The translations under genes and the position numbers were made by a program. 8,788 nucleotides of DNA from Ruminococcaceae bacterium UBA5396 (GTDB taxonomy: Bacteria > Bacillota > Clostridia > Oscillospirales > Acutalibacteraceae): NCBI GenBank assembly GCA_002410715.1, contig DHOG01000137.1, positions 10,252 through 19,039 of the forward strand. Direction: 5' to 3'. A model generated the notes under the pieces. That model made no database searches, had not been told where the DNA came from, and was given only the letters and a program-made list of their open reading frames with translations. Below are positions 6,218 through 8,788 of this stretch, piece after piece. The number at the start of each line of letters is the position of its first letter. Position 1 is the first letter of the stretch.

Positions 6218-7171
6218 TCACAGGCACAAACGTATCAAATCATTTACGTCTGCAGTGGCAAGGCACTCAACAGTATCGGCCGCACCATAGTATATTTTAA
6301 CCTCGCCGCTTTCCTCCAGTATCATACCACCAGGGAATATAACATTATTTCTATAACCTCCGTCCTTTTCATATATGGCATCAGGAACAATTAGCGGCTC
6401 TTCACACATGCCAACAATCTTATACGGGTCATTCAAATCCAGAAGCATTATCCCCGCGGTATAGCGCTTTTTCCAAGTGGGTTCCCATCCGTTTTTTCCA
6501 CGACTCTCATCAATATCCACTGCATGGAATAGTGTTAGCCAGCCTTTATTAGTTTTTATGGGAGGAGCAGCCGGCCCGATTTTATCGGTGGCATAAGAAA
6601 CCCTGGCAACATCCAGCAGCAGCTTGGAATCTCCCCAATAATGCAGGTCAGGAGATCTTGATATCCACATATCAAGGCCTTTACTATTGTAGGAAAACGG
6701 ACGTTCAAGACGGATAAACCGGTCATTAATTCTTTCCGGAAACAGCACCATATTACGATTATCCGGTACTGATACTGATAAAATATCAAATTTCTCAAAA
6801 TCTTCTGTTACCGCAATGCCTCCACAAATACCATGCTGGGTGTCAATGGCAAAGCACATGTAGCATTTTCCGTCAATAACGGTCAGACGTGGATCATAAG
6901 CCCTCTTGATATCTTCATCTTTCATGATAAAGCATGGCCTATTCCGCACCTCCCATTTAATACCATCATCGCTAAACGCTACACCAATATTGGTGCCATC
7001 CAGTCGCTGAGCATTAAAATCGCCGTAATCATTGCGAAACACCATTACATATTTGCCGTTATATTTGGCTACTCCTGCGTTAAAAGTCAATGCAGCATTA
7101 TACGGAACGTCTTTATACGTTAATATCGGGTTTTGTTCGTATCTTTTAAGTATGGTATCAGATTTTAACAC
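6218..7171 (-). CDS. GH130 family beta-mannoside phosphorylase-like enzyme (317 aa)
   Basis: GH130 enzymes (PF04041) use phosphate to release mannose-1-phosphate from beta-mannosides such as mannosylglucose, mannosyl-GlcNAc and short beta-1,4- or beta-1,2-manno-oligosaccharides. This five-bladed propeller shows the family landmarks in order: YEQNPILT (11-18), FNAGVAKYNGKYVMVFR (30-46), the catalytic segment YDPRLT with Asp93 as predicted general acid, VLFPERI (142-148), RLERPF (154-159), ISRSPDLHYWG (170-180), NNVIFPGG and YYGAAD. Length fits the compact members (about 300-350 aa). There is no signal peptide, so it is cytoplasmic. The start is GTG (7169-7171), preceded by AGGGAG at a 9-nt spacing; no ATG exists nearby in frame. 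It follows the FAD oxidoreductase by 53 nt. The subfamily, and so linkage and acceptor, cannot be set by eye. With GH94 downstream, plausible diets are glucomannan-type oligosaccharides or the Man-GlcNAc-GlcNAc core of N-glycans (inference). Confidence 0.88.
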   Translation of the reverse strand: MLKSDTILKRYEQNPILTYKDVPYNAALTFNAGVAKYNGKYVMVFRNDYGDFNAQRLDGTNIGVAFSDDGIKWEVRNRPCFIMKDEDIKRAYDPRLTVIDGKCYMCFAIDTQHGICGGIAVTEDFEKFDILSVSVPDNRNMVLFPERINDRFIRLERPFSYNSKGLDMWISRSPDLHYWGDSKLLLDVARVSYATDKIGPAAPPIKTNKGWLTLFHAVDIDESRGKNGWEPTWKKRYTAGIMLLDLNDPYKIVGMCEEPLIVPDAIYEKDGGYRNNVIFPGGMILEESGEVKIYYGAADTVECLATADVNDLIRLCL

Positions 7172-7224
7172 AGCCGATAACTCCCTTACATATAATTATT
7201 TTCATAAAGTTGAACAATGTAATA

Positions 7225-8592
7225 TTAAACTTCAGGTAGATAAGCACCGTGCTGCCTGAGTGCCGCACGCAATGAAACGGGATCCACGCTGCGCACATCT
7301 CCGCCAAATAAGCTTGAAGCGAAAGCAGAAGCAATGCCGGCTGCCTCCCCTGTGCAAAGGCAGTTGGGCATAACACGAACACTGGCTTGTATTTCACGGT
7401 CACAGGCAATGGAACGCCCTGCAACCAATACATTTTTGACACCCTTAGGTATCAGGCTACGATATGGAATACCATGTGACTCGCCCTTTTCGTAGTGGCG
7501 TCTTCTTCCTGCTGCATCAGGCCCATGCTCAAGCTCGGCCTTCGCCTCATCTAAACCAGCATGAACATCTATATAGTAACTGTTCCTGGATATCTCATCA
7601 CCAAATGAACGGCGACTTAGGTAATCTGATATTGTCATTCGATAATCTCCCACTATCCGCCGACTCTCCCTGACACCCATAAGAGCCGCGGTTCCAACCA
7701 AAAATGCGGAAGAAAATGCGGATTGAAAATACTCTGCAAAAGCGCGGCGGTATTCATCAGCAATAAGGCGTCCCTCTATTAATGCCTGAGATACACTCTC
7801 CGGGCTGGTATTGTCAACATTCCAAATATGACCGGCATTGAAGCTGACAGTTTTAGGGCCGATAAGCTGACAGCACAAATGTATGTCACGAATAAGCGGA
7901 TAACGGTCATCATTTGCCATTTCATAAACAATACTGTTTTTATTGTTTGGATGAATCCCGCCATATTTTAGTCCGCTTCGACGGTCGTACATATATGCGT
8001 ATTCGTCAACATTTGTTAACGTGAAACAAAGCGTCGCCGGCATAACCTCTGCATTAGCGTCCCCTTTTTCGTAGGATGCCCCAGCCCATACCGCCAAATC
8101 AGCGTCTCCGGTGCAATCTACATAGGCTTTTGCACGCAAAGCGGACATGCCGCTCTTGTTACCGACAATAATATGTGTGACATATCCGTTTCCGTCGGTT
8201 TCCACGTCGGAAAGCACGGTATTAAACAACACCCGCGCGCCGTATTGAGTAACCATATCATCATATACGCGCTTTAACGCTTCAGGTTCAATTGGTACCC
8301 AATCCAGCTTTTCAGGCGGTACGTGGGGCATTTGGTCTTTCAACGTGTTAAACACCGTCTCCGCCAAACCCCGATAAATAATTTTTTCCTTATCCCAAAA
8401 CGGACACCATGAGGACACAAGTCCAGCAGTCCCCATTCCGCCAAGCATTCCTGTTGATTCAATCAGTAAGGTGCTGGCACCCTCTCGTGCGGCAGCGGCG
8501 GAGGCGGCACATCCTGCAGGGCCGCCTCCCAGGACAATGACATCATAATCTTTACAAAGCGGAATTTCTTTTGAAAATAAAATAGTGTTCAT
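7225..8592 (-). CDS. FAD-dependent oxidoreductase, FAD_oxidored (PF12831) type (455 aa)
   Basis: This is a cytoplasmic flavoprotein of the GxGxxG Rossmann class. FAD-binding features are DVIVLGGGPAG (17-27), Glu45 at the end of the second strand for the ribose, GMLGGMGTAGLVS (48-60), and the second dinucleotide segment YVDCTGDADLAVWAGA (157-172). The C-terminal FAD contact is NVLVAGRSIA (387-396) followed by VRVMPNCLCTGEAAGIA. Length is usual for the family, which is common in glycan-use clusters but mostly lacks known substrates. The start ATG has GGAG 8 nt upstream. It follows a paralogue (8656 onward) by 63 nt and precedes GH130 by 53 nt, so it is co-transcribed with the phosphorylases. 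It may oxidise a sugar or sugar-derived alcohol (inference). The N-terminal ten residues before the first strand are ordinary, with no export signal. Family certain, reaction unknown. Confidence 0.88.
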   Translation of the reverse strand: MNTILFSKEIPLCKDYDVIVLGGGPAGCAASAAAAREGASTLLIESTGMLGGMGTAGLVSSWCPFWDKEKIIYRGLAETVFNTLKDQMPHVPPEKLDWVPIEPEALKRVYDDMVTQYGARVLFNTVLSDVETDGNGYVTHIIVGNKSGMSALRAKAYVDCTGDADLAVWAGASYEKGDANAEVMPATLCFTLTNVDEYAYMYDRRSGLKYGGIHPNNKNSIVYEMANDDRYPLIRDIHLCCQLIGPKTVSFNAGHIWNVDNTSPESVSQALIEGRLIADEYRRAFAEYFQSAFSSAFLVGTAALMGVRESRRIVGDYRMTISDYLSRRSFGDEISRNSYYIDVHAGLDEAKAELEHGPDAAGRRRHYEKGESHGIPYRSLIPKGVKNVLVAGRSIACDREIQASVRVMPNCLCTGEAAGIASAFASSLFGGDVRSVDPVSLRAALRQHGAYLPEV

Positions 8593-8617
8593 ATCTTGTA
8601 CTCCATTTTATAAACCG

Positions 8618-8634
8618 CACCAACCGAGTTGGCG
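8618..8634 (-). other. Short hairpin between the two oxidoreductase genes
   Basis: In minus-strand RNA, CCAAC and GTTGG pair around a 3-nt loop, extended by a G-U and a C-G pair to 7 bp. It sits in the 63-nt gap, about 26 nt before the downstream ATG. No T run follows, so it is not a clear terminator. It might affect mRNA processing or stability, or mean nothing. Confidence 0.25.
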
Positions 8635-8655
8635 TCAGATTTTACATTAATCTTC

Positions 8656-8788
8656 TTACGGTAAATAGGCACCATTACTTTTTAAAACTGACCGCAACCA
8701 GCCGATATCCACACTGCGAACGTCACCGCCATATTCTCTAGCAGCGGAGGCAGCGGCTGTACCCGCTGCCTCCCCTGTGCAAAGGCAG
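8656..8788 (-). CDS. C-terminal fragment of a second FAD-dependent oxidoreductase (paralogue)
   Basis: The minus-strand frame enters from the right edge and stops with TAA at 8656-8658, leaving 43 residues. It starts CLCTGEAAG, contains GGDVRSVD and ends GAYLP. By hand alignment, 28 of 43 positions are identical to the C-terminus of the neighbouring oxidoreductase at 7225-8592, including the FAD-proximal CTGEAAG. It ends two residues earlier than its neighbour. It lies upstream of that gene in the same direction, so the pair is a tandem duplication. The rest of the gene, including the FAD-binding N-terminus, lies outside the window, so intactness cannot be judged. Confidence 0.85.
   Translation of the reverse strand, partial: CLCTGEAAGTAAASAAREYGGDVRSVDIGWLRSVLKSNGAYLP

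Noticed and set aside
7340..7363. 24-nt exact direct repeat (second copy 8765-8788) as a mobile-element or attachment-site repeat
   Set aside because: Both copies lie at the same codon positions of two homologous genes, so gene duplication explains them.

Overview
The window reads as part of a carbohydrate-use locus from an anaerobic Clostridia-type Firmicute. The evidence is a dockerin type I repeat pair, cohesin-like modules, a clostridial-type GH94 phosphorylase and strong purine-rich (GGGGG/GGAG) ribosome binding sites. The taxon is an inference; there is no rRNA or other phylogenetic marker here.

Layout: positions 1-158 hold the last 51 codons of an unrecognised plus-strand gene. Positions 159-382 separate it from a convergent minus-strand cluster and contain a strong stem-loop (231-284) that probably ends transcription from one or both sides. 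Everything else is on the minus strand. In transcription order, from high to low coordinates, it runs: the 3' end of an FAD-dependent oxidoreductase (8656-8788, cut by the window edge); a complete paralogue of it (7225-8592); a GH130 beta-mannoside phosphorylase-like enzyme (6218-7171); a secreted cohesin - Ig-like - Ig-like - dockerin protein (4752-6119); a membrane-anchored cohesin - cadherin-like - cadherin-like protein (3477-4715); a GH94 phosphorylase (1094-3439); and a creatininase-family hydrolase (383-1090). Gaps are 3-98 nt, so this looks like one operon. A possible internal promoter (perfect TATAAT at 6165-6170) and a perfect 16-nt palindrome (6194-6209) lie in the largest gap, just before the cohesin/dockerin pair.

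How the genes may work together (inference): GH130 and GH94 lack signal peptides and would split imported beta-linked disaccharides or short oligosaccharides with phosphate inside the cell, giving sugar-1-phosphates. The tandem FAD oxidoreductases and the creatininase-like hydrolase suggest a further oxidation and ring-opening or hydrolysis step on an unknown sugar-like compound. The two exported proteins could form a small cell-surface complex, with the dockerin of one docking on a cohesin of the anchored neighbour or on another copy of itself. Cytoplasmic phosphorylases sharing an operon with a non-enzymatic, two-protein cohesin/dockerin surface assembly is the most unusual thing in the window. 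No transporter, sugar-binding protein or regulator is visible here.
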